From contig NZ_BOMB01000028.1 of the NCBI RefSeq assembly GCF_016861975.1, forward strand, positions 1 to 64,000: a DNA stretch of 64,000 nt. Reading direction: 5' to 3'. Below, in pieces: positions 27,246 to 36,689 of the stretch. The notes beneath the pieces were generated by a model. The model had not been told where the DNA came from. It made no database searches and was given only the letters and a program-made list of their open reading frames with translations. The DNA is from Actinocatenispora rupis (GTDB lineage Bacteria; Actinomycetota; Actinomycetes; Mycobacteriales; Micromonosporaceae). Position 1 is the stretch's first letter; every line of letters starts with the position of its first letter. The translations under genes and the position numbers were made by a program.

Positions 27246-27845
27246 TCACACGTCCAGCGCGCGCCGCCCCTCGAACGCGCGGCCCAGCGTGATCTCGTCC
27301 GCGTACTCCAGGTCGCCGCCGACCGGCAGCCCCGACGCCAACCGGGTCACCGCGATACCCATCGGCTTCACCAACAGCGCCAGGTACGTCGCGGTCGCCT
27401 CGCCCTCGGTGTTCGGGTCGGTGGCGAGGATCAGCTCCTTCACCGCGCCGCCGGACAGCCGCGTCATCAGTTCCCGGATCCGCAGGTTGTCCGGCCCGAC
27501 GCCCTCCAGCGGGTTGATCGCCCCGCCGAGCACGTGGTACCGACCGCGGAACTCGCCGGTCCGCTCGATCGCGACGACGTCCTTCGGCTCCTCCACCACG
27601 CACAGCACCTCGTCGGTACGCCGCGCGTCACGGCAGATCCGGCACTCGTCGGCCTCCGCCACGTTGAAGCAGATCCGGCAGAACCGGACCTGTTCCTTCA
27701 CCCGGCGCAGCGCCGTCGCCAACCGCGTCACGTCCGCCTGCTCCGCCGACAGGATGTGGAACGCGATCCGCTGCGCACTCTTCGGGCCGACCCCGGGCAG
27801 CCGCCCCAGCTCGTCGATCAGGTCCTGGATGGCACCCTCGTACAC
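27246..27845 (-). CDS. recR: Recombination mediator protein RecR
   Basis: A 199-residue ring-forming protein that helps load RecA during recombinational repair. It has a helix-hairpin-helix ([17 protein letters not shown]), a four-Cys zinc finger ([16 protein letters not shown]) and a Toprim domain ([12 protein letters not shown] through [11 protein letters not shown]), full length for the family. GTG at 27845 gives the canonical [10 protein letters not shown] start. It lies 10 bp after ybaB in the dnaX-ybaB-recR order standard for bacteria. Confidence 0.97.
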   Translation of the reverse strand: MYEGAIQDLIDELGRLPGVGPKSAQRIAFHILSAEQADVTRLATALRRVKEQVRFCRICFNVAEADECRICRDARRTDEVLCVVEEPKDVVAIERTGEFRGRYHVLGGAINPLEGVGPDNLRIRELMTRLSGGAVKELILATDPNTEGEATATYLALLVKPMGIAVTRLASGLPVGGDLEYADEITLGRAFEGRRALDV

Positions 27846-27855
27846 CGGGGTGGTC

Positions 27856-28200
27856 CTACATGCCCAGGCCGGGCAGGCCGCCGGCCATGCCGCCGAGGCC
27901 ACCGGCGATCGGGCCCATCTTCTCCTGCTGCACCTTCCGGGCCTCCTCGGTCGCGCTGCGCACCGCGGCCACCACCAGGTCCTGCAGGGTCTCGATGTCG
28001 TCCGGGTCGACGACCTTCGGATCGATCTCGATGGACCGCAGCTCGGCGCTGCCGGTCACGGTCGCCGTCACGAGGCCGCCGCCGGCGCTCCCCTTGACCT
28101 CGGTCTCCGCCAACTCCTCCTGCGCCGACGCGAGCTGCTCCTGCATCTTCTGTGCCTGCTTGAGCAGTTGCTGAAGGTTCGGCTGTCCGCCACCCGGCAT
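27856..28200 (-). CDS. ybaB: Nucleoid-associated protein YbaB/EbfC family
   Basis: A 114-residue DNA-binding protein. It starts [20 protein letters not shown]; the coiled helix is followed by [16 protein letters not shown] and the helix [20 protein letters not shown], typical of the family. The Gly-rich C-terminus ([14 protein letters not shown]) is usual in actinobacteria. ATG at 28200 after GAGGAG. Sits between dnaX and recR. Confidence 0.96.
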   Translation of the reverse strand: MPGGGQPNLQQLLKQAQKMQEQLASAQEELAETEVKGSAGGGLVTATVTGSAELRSIEIDPKVVDPDDIETLQDLVVAAVRSATEEARKVQQEKMGPIAGGLGGMAGGLPGLGM

Positions 28201-28313
28201 CACGGCGACTCCTCGACGCTCGTCGGTACCCGTTCTCGTCAAGAAGCCTAACCGCCGGCCACCCCACCCGACCGCCAGCGGGTACGGACAGCGCCACCGG
28301 CCGCCGACCACCG

Positions 28314-30503
28314 TCAGGCTTCGTCGATCCTCTCCGCGCCCAGCGTCTCCACCAGCAGGGACAGCGCCTGCTCCTCGGCCGTGGCGATCGGCGACGGCAG
28401 CGCCTTCGCCGGGTCGAGCGGCTCGTCGGTCGGCTCGTCGCCCGGCGCGAACCCGTCGTACCCGTTGAGGTTCGCCGGCACCGGATCGTCCGGCGAGAAG
28501 TCCGTCGGGCCGTCCGGTACCTGCCACTCCGGCTCGGCGCCCGCCGGACGTTCCTTCGTCGCCACCGCGGCACGCGGCTCGGCCACCGCCGTCGCGGTCG
28601 CACCCGCCCCACCGCCCGGCGACTGCCGCGGCGGCTCCGGCGCCGGCGCCGCGACACCACCCGGCCGCGCCGTCTCCGGCCAGCCACCCGACTCCGACTC
28701 CGGCGCCGGCGGCTGCGCCGGCGCCTGCGGGCGGGGGGGGGCCGGCGCCGGCGGAGCGGCCGCCGGACGCTGCTGCTGGGCCGGCGGACTCGGGTTCGCC
28801 TGGCACCGGATCCGCCACTTGGTACCGAGGACCGCCTGCAACGCGTCCTGCAGTACGCCGACGACGGTGTCGTCGTTGAACCGCCCCGCGATCCCGGCGT
28901 TACGCGCCTTGAGTACCAGCGTGTCGCCGTCCAGCGCGTACGGCGCGGCGTTCTGCAGGAGGCTCCACACCACGCGGCGGCGCTTCGTGTGCTCGACGAT
29001 CGCGTCCCACGACCGGGTCACCGCCTGGATGTCCGTACCGCCGGCCGGAACCACGGCTGCCGCCGGCGCCGGCGCGGCCGCTGCCGGCGGGGTCGACGCG
29101 GTCGGCGTGTCCGGCTCCGCCACCCGCGCGGCTGGAGTCGGCGCGGCCTGGGTCGGCCCCACCTGAGTCGGTCCGGCCGGGGTGGGCGCCGCCTGTGTCG
29201 GCGCTGTCGAAGTCGCTGCTGTCGGAGTCGGCGCTGTCGAAGTCGGCGCGGACTGACTCGGTGCCGCTGCCGGCGCCGGGGCGGGAGCTGGCGCGGCGGG
29301 CGGTGCCGACGGGGGTGCCGCGGCGGGCGGGAGCGGGGCGCCGGTGGCGACGCGCCGCTCCAGCATCTCCAGTCGCTGCAACAGATCCGTGGTCGAGTCG
29401 CCGCCGGGCAGCAGCATCCGGGCGCACAGCACTTCGAGTACGAGACGGGGGGAGGTGGCGCCGCGCATGTCGGTCAGCCCGTCGTGCAGGATGTCCGCCA
29501 TCCGGGACAGGCTGGCCGGGCCGAGCCGGGACGCCTGGGCGGCCAGCCGCTCCTGCTCGTCCGGCGGTACGGCGATGAGGCCCTTGCCGACGGCGTCGGG
29601 CACCTGGTTCAGCACGATCAGGTCGCGCAGCCGTTCCAGCAGGTCGGAGGCGAACCGGCGCGGGTCGTGCCCGGCCTCGACGACCCGGTCGACCGCGGCG
29701 AACAGGGCCGCGCCGTCCGCGCCGGCGAGCGCGTCGACCGCCTGGTCGAGCAGGTCGGCGTCGGTGACCCCGAGCAGCCCCACCGCCCGCTGGTACGTGA
29801 CGCCCTCGTCGCCGGCGCCGGCGAGCAGTTGGTCCATGATCGACATCGAGTCGCGGACCGAACCGCCGCCCGCCCGTACGACCAGCGGGTACACCGCCGG
29901 ATCGACCTGTACTCCCTCCAGTCCGCACACCCGCTCCAGATGCGCGCGCATCGTCCCCGGCGGTACGAGACGGAAGGGGTAGTGGTGGGTCCGCGACTTG
30001 ATCGTGCCGAGGACCTTGTCCGGCTCCGTCGTCGCGAAGATGAACATCACGTACTCCGGCGGCTCCTCGACGAGCTTGAGCAGCGCGTTGAAGCCGGCCG
30101 ACGAGACCATGTGCGCCTCGTCGATCACGTACACCTTGAAGCGGGAGTTGACGGGGGCGAAGAACGCCTTCTCGCGCAGCTCGCGGGCGTCGTCCACGCC
30201 GCCGTGGCTGGCCGCGTCGATCTCGATCACGTCGATCGAGCCCGGCCCGTTCGGCGCGAGCGCGCGGCACGACTCGCACTCGCCGCACGGCTCCGGCGTC
30301 GGCCCCTTCGCGCAGTTCACCGAACGGGCCAGGATGCGCGCGCTCGACGTCTTGCCGCACCCGCGCGGCCCGCTGAACAGGTACGCATGGTTCAGCTTGC
30401 CGTTGCGCAGCGCCGCGATCAGCGGCTCGGTCACGTGCTCCTGGCCGATCACCTCGGCGAAGGTGCGCGACCGGTACTTGCGGTACAGCGCGATGTTCGC
30501 CAC
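28314..30503 (-). CDS. dnaX: DNA polymerase III subunit gamma/tau
   Basis: A 729-residue clamp-loader ATPase. Walker [11 protein letters not shown] spans residues 45-54, zinc-module Cys at 64, 73, 76 and 79, and Walker B VIDEAH near 127. Lid and collar domains follow to about 370. A long Ala/Pro/Thr-rich linker (about 400-470), with repeated APTP and PTQ blocks, joins a tau-specific domain, and a second low-complexity tail ends the protein. GTG at 30503 gives the conserved [10 protein letters not shown] start. A run of nine C on the coding strand lies near residue 587. SRP RNA is just upstream. Confidence 0.97.
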   Translation of the reverse strand: MANIALYRKYRSRTFAEVIGQEHVTEPLIAALRNGKLNHAYLFSGPRGCGKTSSARILARSVNCAKGPTPEPCGECESCRALAPNGPGSIDVIEIDAASHGGVDDARELREKAFFAPVNSRFKVYVIDEAHMVSSAGFNALLKLVEEPPEYVMFIFATTEPDKVLGTIKSRTHHYPFRLVPPGTMRAHLERVCGLEGVQVDPAVYPLVVRAGGGSVRDSMSIMDQLLAGAGDEGVTYQRAVGLLGVTDADLLDQAVDALAGADGAALFAAVDRVVEAGHDPRRFASDLLERLRDLIVLNQVPDAVGKGLIAVPPDEQERLAAQASRLGPASLSRMADILHDGLTDMRGATSPRLVLEVLCARMLLPGGDSTTDLLQRLEMLERRVATGAPLPPAAAPPSAPPAAPAPAPAPAAAPSQSAPTSTAPTPTAATSTAPTQAAPTPAGPTQVGPTQAAPTPAARVAEPDTPTASTPPAAAAPAPAAAVVPAGGTDIQAVTRSWDAIVEHTKRRRVVWSLLQNAAPYALDGDTLVLKARNAGIAGRFNDDTVVGVLQDALQAVLGTKWRIRCQANPSPPAQQQRPAAAPPAPAPPRPQAPAQPPAPESESGGWPETARPGGVAAPAPEPPRQSPGGGAGATATAVAEPRAAVATKERPAGAEPEWQVPDGPTDFSPDDPVPANLNGYDGFAPGDEPTDEPLDPAKALPSPIATAEEQALSLLVETLGAERIDEA

Positions 30504-30640
30504 CGCGTCTCGCCCCCTTCTCCGGGACACCTGCGGACGAGCCCCGGAGGGGAAGTCTAGGCCAGCGGTGGGACACTCCCCGCCCGACGCGGACACCGAC
30601 CCACGACGCGCCGTACGACCGGCCCGACGGGTACGAAAGG

Positions 30641-30732
30641 GCCCCCCGTGCACCCGCCAGAGCTCGCGTACCCTTGCTGCCTTCCGGCCCTGGGGGAGTT
30701 GACGAGATGAGCGCCGCACGAGGGGCTGGCAC
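30641..30732 (-). ncRNA. ffs: Signal recognition particle RNA, small bacterial type
   Basis: On the minus strand the universally conserved apical core GGGCCGGAAGGCAGCAAGGG is present, with the GGAA tetraloop and asymmetric A-rich loop. Flanking arms pair (GCCCCUCGUGC with GCACGGGGGGC). The size of about 92 nt matches 4.5S-type RNA. Location between tRNA-Ser and dnaX is common in actinobacteria. Exact ends are estimated from pairing; CCCTTTCG follows the 3' end. Confidence 0.92.
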
Positions 30733-30829
30733 CACTGTACCGTGTCCTCCGAGGCCCCTCCCACCGGCGTGGGCCGCCCCACCCGACGCCCCGTCGGAGC
30801 GCCGCCACCCGTCCGGTATCGTGTCCGGC

Positions 30830-30914
30830 GGAGGATTCGCCTAGTGGCCTAGGGCGCACGCTTGGAAAGCGTGTTGGGGGCAACCCCTCACGAGTTCGAA
30901 TCTCGTATCCTCCG
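30830..30914 (+). tRNA. tRNA-Ser (GGA anticodon)
   Basis: An 85-nt class II tRNA. The acceptor stem GGAGGAT pairs with ATCCTCC, discriminator G. The anticodon loop TTGGAAA, flanked by CACGC/GCGTG, gives anticodon GGA, reading UCC/UCU. The long variable arm (TGTTGGGGGCAACCCCTCA) is typical of Ser. The T-loop is GAGTTCGAATCTC. CCA is not encoded. Confidence 0.97.
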
Positions 30915-30930
30915 CCGCCTGAACAGGCAA

Positions 30931-30968
30931 AACACCGCCCCGGACCAGCTACGGTCCGGGGCGGTGTT
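30931..30968 (+). terminator. Terminator after tRNA-Ser
   Basis: AACACCGCCCCGGACC (30931-30946) and GGTCCGGGGCGGTGTT (30953-30968) form a perfect 16-bp stem with a 6-nt loop, 16 bp after the tRNA. Confidence 0.9.
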
Positions 30969-31074
30969 GCATCCGGTCTCAGTTCTCCCGTCAGGCGGGC
31001 ACTCGGGCCGGTGCCGTGTTCGGGCCGGTCGCCGGGGCGGTGCCACGCATGACCGTTTCGCCGGACCGCCCCGG

Positions 31075-31434
31075 TCAGGAGCGGGTGTGGGAGTGCAGCG
31101 GCGGGTGGCTGCCGGCGAGCTTCTTCGGTACGCACATGCGCCAGGCGTCGAGGACCAGTTCCCGCATCTCGACCTCGTCGAGTGCATCGAGTCGCACCCG
31201 CACCCAGTTGTACCGCTCGTCGGACGGAACGGGCATCAGGAACCTGTCCGGGTCGGCGGCGACGAAAGCGGCACGTTCCTCCTTCGGGTACCCGAAGCCC
31301 ATGATCGTCTCGTCCCGGGAGAACGCGACGAACACGAGCCGACCCACCCGGAACTTGACGCGGTCGTACACGAGGGCCTCGGTGGTGCGGGGCAGGGACA
31401 GGGCCCAGGCGCGCACCTGGTCGACGGTCACCAT
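31075..31434 (-). CDS. MmcQ/YjbR family protein
   Basis: A 119-residue small alpha/beta protein with a CyaY-like fold. Recognisable pieces are RAWALSLPRTTEALVYDR, KFRVGRLVFVAFS and the C-terminal RYNWVRVRLDALDEVEM. These are putative DNA-binding proteins of unknown function. ATG at 31434; adjacent to and divergent from the polymerase gene at 31485. Confidence 0.88.
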   Translation of the reverse strand: MVTVDQVRAWALSLPRTTEALVYDRVKFRVGRLVFVAFSRDETIMGFGYPKEERAAFVAADPDRFLMPVPSDERYNWVRVRLDALDEVEMRELVLDAWRMCVPKKLAGSHPPLHSHTRS

Positions 31435-31484
31435 GCGGTCCGGTCTACACCTGCCCCCCGACAGTTCCGCGGGAGAATGGCGGG

Positions 31485-32507
31485 GTGGCCCGCTGGGTGC
31501 TGCACGTCGATCTCGACCAGTTCGTGGCGGCGGTGGAGGTTCTGCGCCGGCCGGAGCTGCGCGGGCGGCCCGTCGTGGTCGGCGGGGACGGCGACCCGAC
31601 GAAACGCGGCGTCGTCAGCACCGCCTCGTACGAGGCGCGCGAGTTCGGGGTGCACTCGGGGCAACCGCTGCGTACGGCGGCGCGGTTGTGCCCGGACGCG
31701 GTGTTCCTGCCCGTCGACCGCGCGGCGTACGAGGCGGCGTCGGAGCGGGTGTTCGCCGTGCTGCGCGGGTTCGACGCCGTCGTGCAGGTACTCGGCTGGG
31801 ACGAGGCGTTCCTCGGCGTCGACGCCGACGACCCGGAGGAGTACGCGGGGGAGATCCGGCGCCGGGTGCGCGCCGCCACCGACCTCGACTGCACCGTCGG
31901 CATCGGCACGAACCGGTTGCAGGCCAAGCTCGCCACCGGGTTCGGCAAGCCGGCCGGCGTCTTCCGCCTCACCGACACCACCTGGTACGCGGTGCTCGGC
32001 GACCGGCCGACCGACGCGCTGTGGGGCATCGGCGCCAAGACCGCGCGCAAGCTCGCCGCGCTCGGCCTGCGTACCGTCGCGGAACTGGCCGCCGCCGATC
32101 CCGAGACGCTCGCCGCGCGGTTCGGCCCCGCCACCGGACCCTGGCTGGTACGCCTCGCGCAGGGTCGCGACGACGGCGCGGTCACCGGCGAACCGTACGT
32201 GCCGCGGTCGCGTAGCCGGGAAACCACGTACCAGCAGGACATCGCGGACTGGGACGCCGTGCGGCGCGAGATCGTACGGCTGGCGCGGCTCGTCGCGGCC
32301 GACACCGACGGGCGGCCCGTCGACCGGGTCGTCGTCAAGGTGCGCTACGCGCCGTTCCTCACCCGTACGCAAGGGCGGCAGCTCGCCACCCCCACCACCG
32401 CACCGGACCTCGTCGCCGACGCGGCACTCGACGCGCTCGACGGCTTCACCCCCGACCGTCCGGTACGCCTGCTCGGCGTACGCGCCGAGTTCGCCCCCGA
32501 CCCGTAG
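31485..32507 (+). CDS. dinB: Y-family DNA polymerase IV, DinB2-like
   Basis: A 340-residue translesion polymerase. Catalytic acids are in VDLDQF (Asp9, Asp11) and GWDEAFLG (Asp-Glu near 106-107). SYEAREFGVHSGQPLR (finger), GIGTNRLQAKLATGFGKP (palm) and GIGAKTARKLAALGL (thumb helix-hairpin-helix) follow, with a little-finger domain at the end. The steric-gate position after Phe13 is Val14 instead of Phe or Tyr, as in mycobacterial DinB2, which has Leu there. No beta-clamp motif is obvious at the C-terminus. GTG start at 31485. Confidence 0.94.
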   Translation: MARWVLHVDLDQFVAAVEVLRRPELRGRPVVVGGDGDPTKRGVVSTASYEAREFGVHSGQPLRTAARLCPDAVFLPVDRAAYEAASERVFAVLRGFDAVVQVLGWDEAFLGVDADDPEEYAGEIRRRVRAATDLDCTVGIGTNRLQAKLATGFGKPAGVFRLTDTTWYAVLGDRPTDALWGIGAKTARKLAALGLRTVAELAAADPETLAARFGPATGPWLVRLAQGRDDGAVTGEPYVPRSRSRETTYQQDIADWDAVRREIVRLARLVAADTDGRPVDRVVVKVRYAPFLTRTQGRQLATPTTAPDLVADAALDALDGFTPDRPVRLLGVRAEFAPDP

Positions 32508-33047
32508 CCCGCAAGGTGCGTCGTACCAAGGGATCGCGGCAGGTTCCGGGAGTGGCGCTGTTGTACACCCGACACCCGAGGTGTACGCCGGGCGGTCCGC
32601 GCCGTGCGCTGGGTCGCCAGCCGGCGGCACCGCCGCACGGCACGCGGCCCCGCAGCTGCGGCGGCTGCCGGATACGCGGCGGGTACGGGTCGGCCGCACC
32701 CGATCGGACCGCCGGTTTCCGAACTGCCGCAACGGATCCGTACCGGCGAACCGGACGCTCCGGTGGTTCGGACAGCGCCGGCGCGGGCCCGTCCACGCGC
32801 CGGCACACCTGACGACCACCCCGATCCCCGCGTACGCGAAGGGTTGTGTCCGTCGCCCGCTGGTCCACACCCGGCGCCGGTGTCGACCAGCTCGCCACGG
32901 ACCCCGACGCCGACCTACGCGAGGCGGTCACGGACTTCCGGGACACCGCCGAGTGACCGCGGCATACCGGATGGTGGGGCCGATGCGGGCGAACAGCGCC
33001 ACCGCCGGGGCGCACCGGCCTACGGTGAGGACGACGGAGGGGGCGCC
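32508..33047. other. 540-bp region with no convincing gene
   Basis: Between dinB and the SnoaL-like gene the sequence is G+C-rich with inconsistent codon bias. A short ORF at 32846-32956 is the only piece with gene-like composition. No palindrome of note. Confidence 0.6.
32846..32956 (+). CDS. Possible small ORF (36 aa) or gene remnant
   Basis: GTG-started ORF MSVARWSTPGAGVDQLATDP... ending DFRDTAE, with AAGGG six bases upstream. Third positions are mostly G or C, and the C-terminal half is helical and acidic. It may be a real small protein or the 3' remnant of a larger gene. Confidence 0.3.
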   Translation: MSVARWSTPGAGVDQLATDPDADLREAVTDFRDTAE

Positions 33048-33368
33048 ATGATCGACGTCGAGCAACTCACCAACCCCGAGGTACAGGCGCTGGTCAAAGC
33101 CATCAACGCCGGCGACCGCCTCGCGTTCAGCGAAGCCCTCACCGCCGACGCCACCATGACCGACGACGGCACCCAGCGCGACCTCATGCCCTGGGCCGAA
33201 CGGGAGATCTTCGCCAGCCACGGACACCTGGACGTCGAATCCGAGACCGACGACGGGCTGACGCTCATCGCCCGGTACCGCAACGACACGTGGGGCGAGA
33301 TGCGTACGACCTGGCGGTTCACCGTGGCGGGCGGGCTGATCAGCCGCTTCGACACCGGGCAGGCGTGA
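33048..33368 (+). CDS. SnoaL-like / NTF2-fold protein
   Basis: A 106-residue single-domain protein with the cone-shaped SnoaL pattern: helix VQALVKAINAGDRLAFSEAL, TADATMTDDG, WAEREIFASHGHLDVESE, then strands GLTLIARYRNDTWGEMRTTW and GLISRFDTGQ. Family members are isomerases, hydrolases or small binding proteins; the function is not assignable. ATG follows CGGAGGGGG. Confidence 0.85.
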   Translation: MIDVEQLTNPEVQALVKAINAGDRLAFSEALTADATMTDDGTQRDLMPWAEREIFASHGHLDVESETDDGLTLIARYRNDTWGEMRTTWRFTVAGGLISRFDTGQA

Positions 33369-33501
33369 CCGCGCGCCTGCTTGGCGGGGCGGGTTCGGCG
33401 TTCGGCGGGGGCCGCTGTTGCGGGGCTGGGCGGTCGGGCTCGGAGTACGGGGGGTCAATGCGTGTGGCCATGGTTGACCGCACGCATGACTTGCGGCGCT
33501 G

Positions 33502-33560
33502 GCCACATTGTTCAATTGTTCAACAAGTCAACAATTGGACAGTTGAACAATTGAACAATG
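33502..33560. terminator. TTGTTCAA-family palindrome between convergent genes
   Basis: CACATTGTTCAATTGTTCAA (33502-33521) and its exact complement TTGAACAATTGAACAATGTG (33541-33560) form a perfect 20-bp stem. The loop of 19 nt contains a further GTCAACAATTGGAC. It lies between the SnoaL-like gene and the LLM oxidoreductase and is strongly A+T-rich against its surroundings. Confidence 0.9.
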
Positions 33561-33645
33561 TGCTCCAAGATCAACTCGGCGCGGACCGCCCAACCACCCC
33601 AGCGTCCGCGGCCGCCCAACCACCCCAGCGTCCGCGACCGCCCAA

Positions 33646-34653
33646 CTACCCCAGCGCCTCGGCCACCAGCTCGTACGACCGCACCCGCGCCGCATGGTCG
33701 TACGCGAGCGTGGTGATCATCAGTTCCTGGCTGCCGGTGCGTGTGGCGAGGTCGGTGAGCTGGTCGGCGACGGAGGCCGGGTCGCCGACGATGGTGTGCC
33801 GGGCGCGGTCTTCGATGAACAGCCGGTCGAGTTCGGTGTACGGGTGGTTCTCGGCTTCGTCGGGGCTGGGCAGCGGCCCGGGCCGGCCGGAGCGCAGCCG
33901 CAGGAACGACAGGGTCTGCGAGGAGGCCATGCGGCGGGCTTCGGCGTCGGTGTCGGCGCAGTAGACGGCGACACCGATCATGGCGTACGGCTCGGCGAGG
34001 TCGTCGGAGGCCCGGAACGATTCGCGGTACGCGGCGAGGGCGGGCAGCGTGTTGTCGCCGGCGAAGTGGTGTGCGAAGGAGAACGGCATGCCGAGGGCGC
34101 CGGCGAGTTGCGCGGAGTACCCGCTGGAGCCGAGGAGCCAGATGGGCGGCCGGAAGCCGCGTCCGGGTACGGCGCTGACGGCGGCGTACGGGTGGCCGTC
34201 GGGGAATTCGCCGTCGAGGAAGCCGATGAGTTCGCCGAGTTGGCGGGGGAACTCGTCGGCGGCGGGGGACGCGTCGCGGCGCAGGGCGTGTGCGGTGACC
34301 TGGTCGGTGCCGGGGGCGCGGCCGAGGCCGAGGTCGATGCGGTCGGGGTGCAGCGCGGTCAGCATCCCGAACTGTTCGGCGACGACGAGCGGCGCGTGGT
34401 TGGGGAGCATGACGCCGCCGGAGCCGACGCGGATGCGTTCGGTGGCGGCGGCGAGGTGGGCGATCAGTACGGGCGGGGAGGAGCTGGCGATGCCGGGCAT
34501 GTTGTGGTGTTCGGCGACCCAGTAGCGGTGGTAGCCGAGGCGTTCGGCGCGGGTGATGAGGTCGACGCTGTTGCGCAGGGCCTCGGCGGGTGTCGACCCG
34601 TCCGCGACGGGCGCCAGGTCGAGTACGGACAGCTTCACGTCAGGCAGAGTCAC
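33646..34653 (-). CDS. LLM-class flavin-dependent oxidoreductase
   Basis: A 335-residue luciferase-like TIM barrel. It has [16 protein letters not shown] at the start, [15 protein letters not shown] near 40 (the family His-His), [25 protein letters not shown] and the late [13 protein letters not shown]. It resembles the MsnO8/YhbW group. GTG 34653 is chosen; 34668 is possible. It uses FMNH2 or F420; which one is not decided here. Confidence 0.9.
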   Translation of the reverse strand: MTLPDVKLSVLDLAPVADGSTPAEALRNSVDLITRAERLGYHRYWVAEHHNMPGIASSSPPVLIAHLAAATERIRVGSGGVMLPNHAPLVVAEQFGMLTALHPDRIDLGLGRAPGTDQVTAHALRRDASPAADEFPRQLGELIGFLDGEFPDGHPYAAVSAVPGRGFRPPIWLLGSSGYSAQLAGALGMPFSFAHHFAGDNTLPALAAYRESFRASDDLAEPYAMIGVAVYCADTDAEARRMASSQTLSFLRLRSGRPGPLPSPDEAENHPYTELDRLFIEDRARHTIVGDPASVADQLTDLATRTGSQELMITTLAYDHAARVRSYELVAEALG

Positions 34654-34713
34654 GTAGTGGAGCAACACTCCGGTTAGCGGCGATCTTCCCGCGGGACGGT
34701 CACGTCACGGTCG

Positions 34714-35484
34714 TCAGTTCGCGAGGGCGTGCAGCATGCCGGTCCGCGCGGACGTCAGGTACCACTCGTGCCGGTACGTGTCGGCGAAGCCCGGTACGTC
34801 GACCTCGGTGGGCCGGATCTGGCTGGCGTGCGCGGCCATCGCGTCGCGTTTCGCGGCGAGTTCGGTGGTACTGGCCGAGACGCGTACCCGGATGTCCGCG
34901 GCGGGCCGCCCGTACTCGCCGGTGTGCCCGCTGGCGGCGTCGACCAGGTGGGTACCGCCGCGGGTGCGCAGGTGGTCCCGGTCCACCGTCGCCTCGTACG
35001 CGGTGGCGCCGGACAACCGCGCGGCCAGCGACCCGATCCGGTGTACGGCGACGTGGTCGGGATGGCCGTAGATGCCGCGGTCGTCGTAGTGCACGACGGT
35101 GTCGGCGGACTCCTGCTCGGCGACGTCGGCGAGCCGGCGCGCGAGCCGGTCGGCGCGGCCGCGGGCGAGCGCGCGCGGGTGCCGCGCGGACGGCCAGCCG
35201 ACCATGCCGGAATCCCTGCGCCCCAACAGAACCAGCCGCGCCACGCCGAGCCGGTCGGCGGCGGCTTCGAGTTCGGCGAGGCGGCGCCGGTGTACGGTCT
35301 CGCCGGGCCGCAGCGCGGCGTACTGCTCGCCCAGTTCGCCGCCGGTGGCCATGACGAGGACGACGCGCGCGCCACGGTCGGCGAGGCGGCGCATGGTGGC
35401 GGCGGTGAAGATCGCCTCGTCGTCGGGGTGCGCGTGCAGGACGACGACGGCGCGACCGCGCAGGTCGGTACGGACGGTGCTCAT
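34714..35484 (-). CDS. PIG-L family deacetylase
   Basis: A 256-residue zinc-dependent N-acetylglucosaminyl-type deacetylase. The metal site HAHPDDEAIF (His19-Pro-Asp-Asp) and the later YGHPDHVAVH (His near 139-143) are present. The family includes mycothiol enzymes MshB and Mca, but the sequence is not close enough to name it. ATG at 35484 starts MSTVRTDLRG. 60 bp separate it from the LLM gene, same strand. Confidence 0.9.
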   Translation of the reverse strand: MSTVRTDLRGRAVVVLHAHPDDEAIFTAATMRRLADRGARVVLVMATGGELGEQYAALRPGETVHRRRLAELEAAADRLGVARLVLLGRRDSGMVGWPSARHPRALARGRADRLARRLADVAEQESADTVVHYDDRGIYGHPDHVAVHRIGSLAARLSGATAYEATVDRDHLRTRGGTHLVDAASGHTGEYGRPAADIRVRVSASTTELAAKRDAMAAHASQIRPTEVDVPGFADTYRHEWYLTSARTGMLHALAN

Positions 35485-35745
35485 GGTGTGCTCGCTGACT
35501 CGACGGCACCCGGACGCTCGGCCGGGGCGGATCCGGACAGGACCCGGGCGTCGGCCTACGCGATGGGTGGCGGCGACGCCCGCGGCGGGGACGGCTCGCC
35601 GGAACGGCGAACGGTCGTCAGCGACAACAACACGCACACGCGGCAGCGACGATCGGCGCGGGGCCGGTCACGATGCTTCGCGGGTACGTCATGGTCGACG
35701 ATTCTGCCACGCCCCCGTCGCGGTACGCACGCGACCCGGCGCGGG

Positions 35746-36102
35746 TCACAGCGGCTGCGACACGATCCACCGGTGCCCGTACGGGTCGGCGACGCGGCCC
35801 TGGCGGTAGCCGTAGTCGTGGTCGGCGAGCGGGAAGACGACGGTGGCGCCGGCCGCGCGTACCCGGTCCCACCGGGTGTCGGCGTCGGGCACCTGGAGGG
35901 TGAGCAGCGCCGGGGTCTGCGGGTCGGTCGGATCCGCCTCCTTCACCGCGAACCGCGCACCGTCGACGGCCAGTTCGGCGTGCACGATCGTGCCGTCGAC
36001 GACGTGCCGGGACACTTCGGTCGCGCCGACGGCGCGGGCGTAGAAGTCGATCGCGGCGGGCGCGTCGCGTACGGCCAGGGTCGGGATCAGCGTGGTCTCC
36101 AT
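35746..36102 (-). CDS. VOC-family (glyoxalase-fold) protein
   Basis: A 118-residue protein with paired beta-alpha-beta-beta-beta units: TLIPTLAVRDAPAAIDFYAR, HAELAVDGARFAVKE, LLTLQVPDADTRWDRVRAAG and the closing DPYGHRWIVSQPL. It matches the PhnB-like VOC group. ATG at 36102. Enzymatic role unknown. Confidence 0.9.
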   Translation of the reverse strand: METTLIPTLAVRDAPAAIDFYARAVGATEVSRHVVDGTIVHAELAVDGARFAVKEADPTDPQTPALLTLQVPDADTRWDRVRAAGATVVFPLADHDYGYRQGRVADPYGHRWIVSQPL

Positions 36103-36231
36103 GCCCCCAGCGTGCCCGGCACCGGGCCCGGGGTCTTGGACAAATCCGAGGTGGCGGCCGGATCGCTTGAGCCACAACGGAAAGAGCGCGCGAACCAGCG
36201 GCACGACCTGGTGGCCGGGCGAGCGTGCGCG

Positions 36232-36441
36232 TCAGGCGGCCGGCACGTGCCGGCGGCCGGGTGTGTCCTCGACGAGTTCGAGGTCGGCCAGGTTGAGCAG
36301 CTCGGCGACCTCGTCCACGGAGGTGCAGACGGCCACCGGGTACCCGCGGTGGCTGACGCGCAGCAGGTCGCCGGTGTGGCCGTCGGGCCAGCTCCCGGTG
36401 ACGTGTTCGACGGTCCACCGACCGTCCCTGCTGCGGTACAT
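36232..36441 (-). CDS. Small hypothetical protein (69 aa)
   Basis: A 69-residue protein, MYRSRDGRWTVEHVTGSWPD..., with two short strands (LLRVSHRGYPVAV) and a helix (SVDEVAELLNLADLEL). Composition and codon bias are those of a real gene. I recall similar small proteins in related actinobacteria but no function. Confidence 0.65.
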   Translation of the reverse strand: MYRSRDGRWTVEHVTGSWPDGHTGDLLRVSHRGYPVAVCTSVDEVAELLNLADLELVEDTPGRRHVPAA

Positions 36442-36689
36442 GTTCACGACGGTAAGCCGACTTCCTTGGTATGGCCTGGAAAACGGCGCCCGGTGTAACG
36501 GAGGAAACGGTCTGCGCGTTGCGCCCGCCACACCGGTGACCCTTCGGCCGATGGCGGCCCCGTCCGTTCGGCGTAGCGTCGGCTGTGACTCCCGCCGCGC
36601 GTCACGTTCCGGTGGCTGCCTCCCCAGGCCGCGCGGTGGGAGGCCCGTCCACCCGGCCGATGTCGTACCTCGGGGCTAATGTCCGGCAC

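Noticed and set aside
34654..34668. GTG at 34668 as start of the LLM oxidoreductase
   Set aside because: The GGAG is immediately adjacent to this codon, too close to serve as a ribosome site, so the downstream GTG at 34653 was preferred.
36103..36204. In-frame N-terminal extension of the VOC protein
   Set aside because: The extension lacks a ribosome site and has no VOC-fold sequence; the ATG at 36102 starts exactly at the first beta strand.
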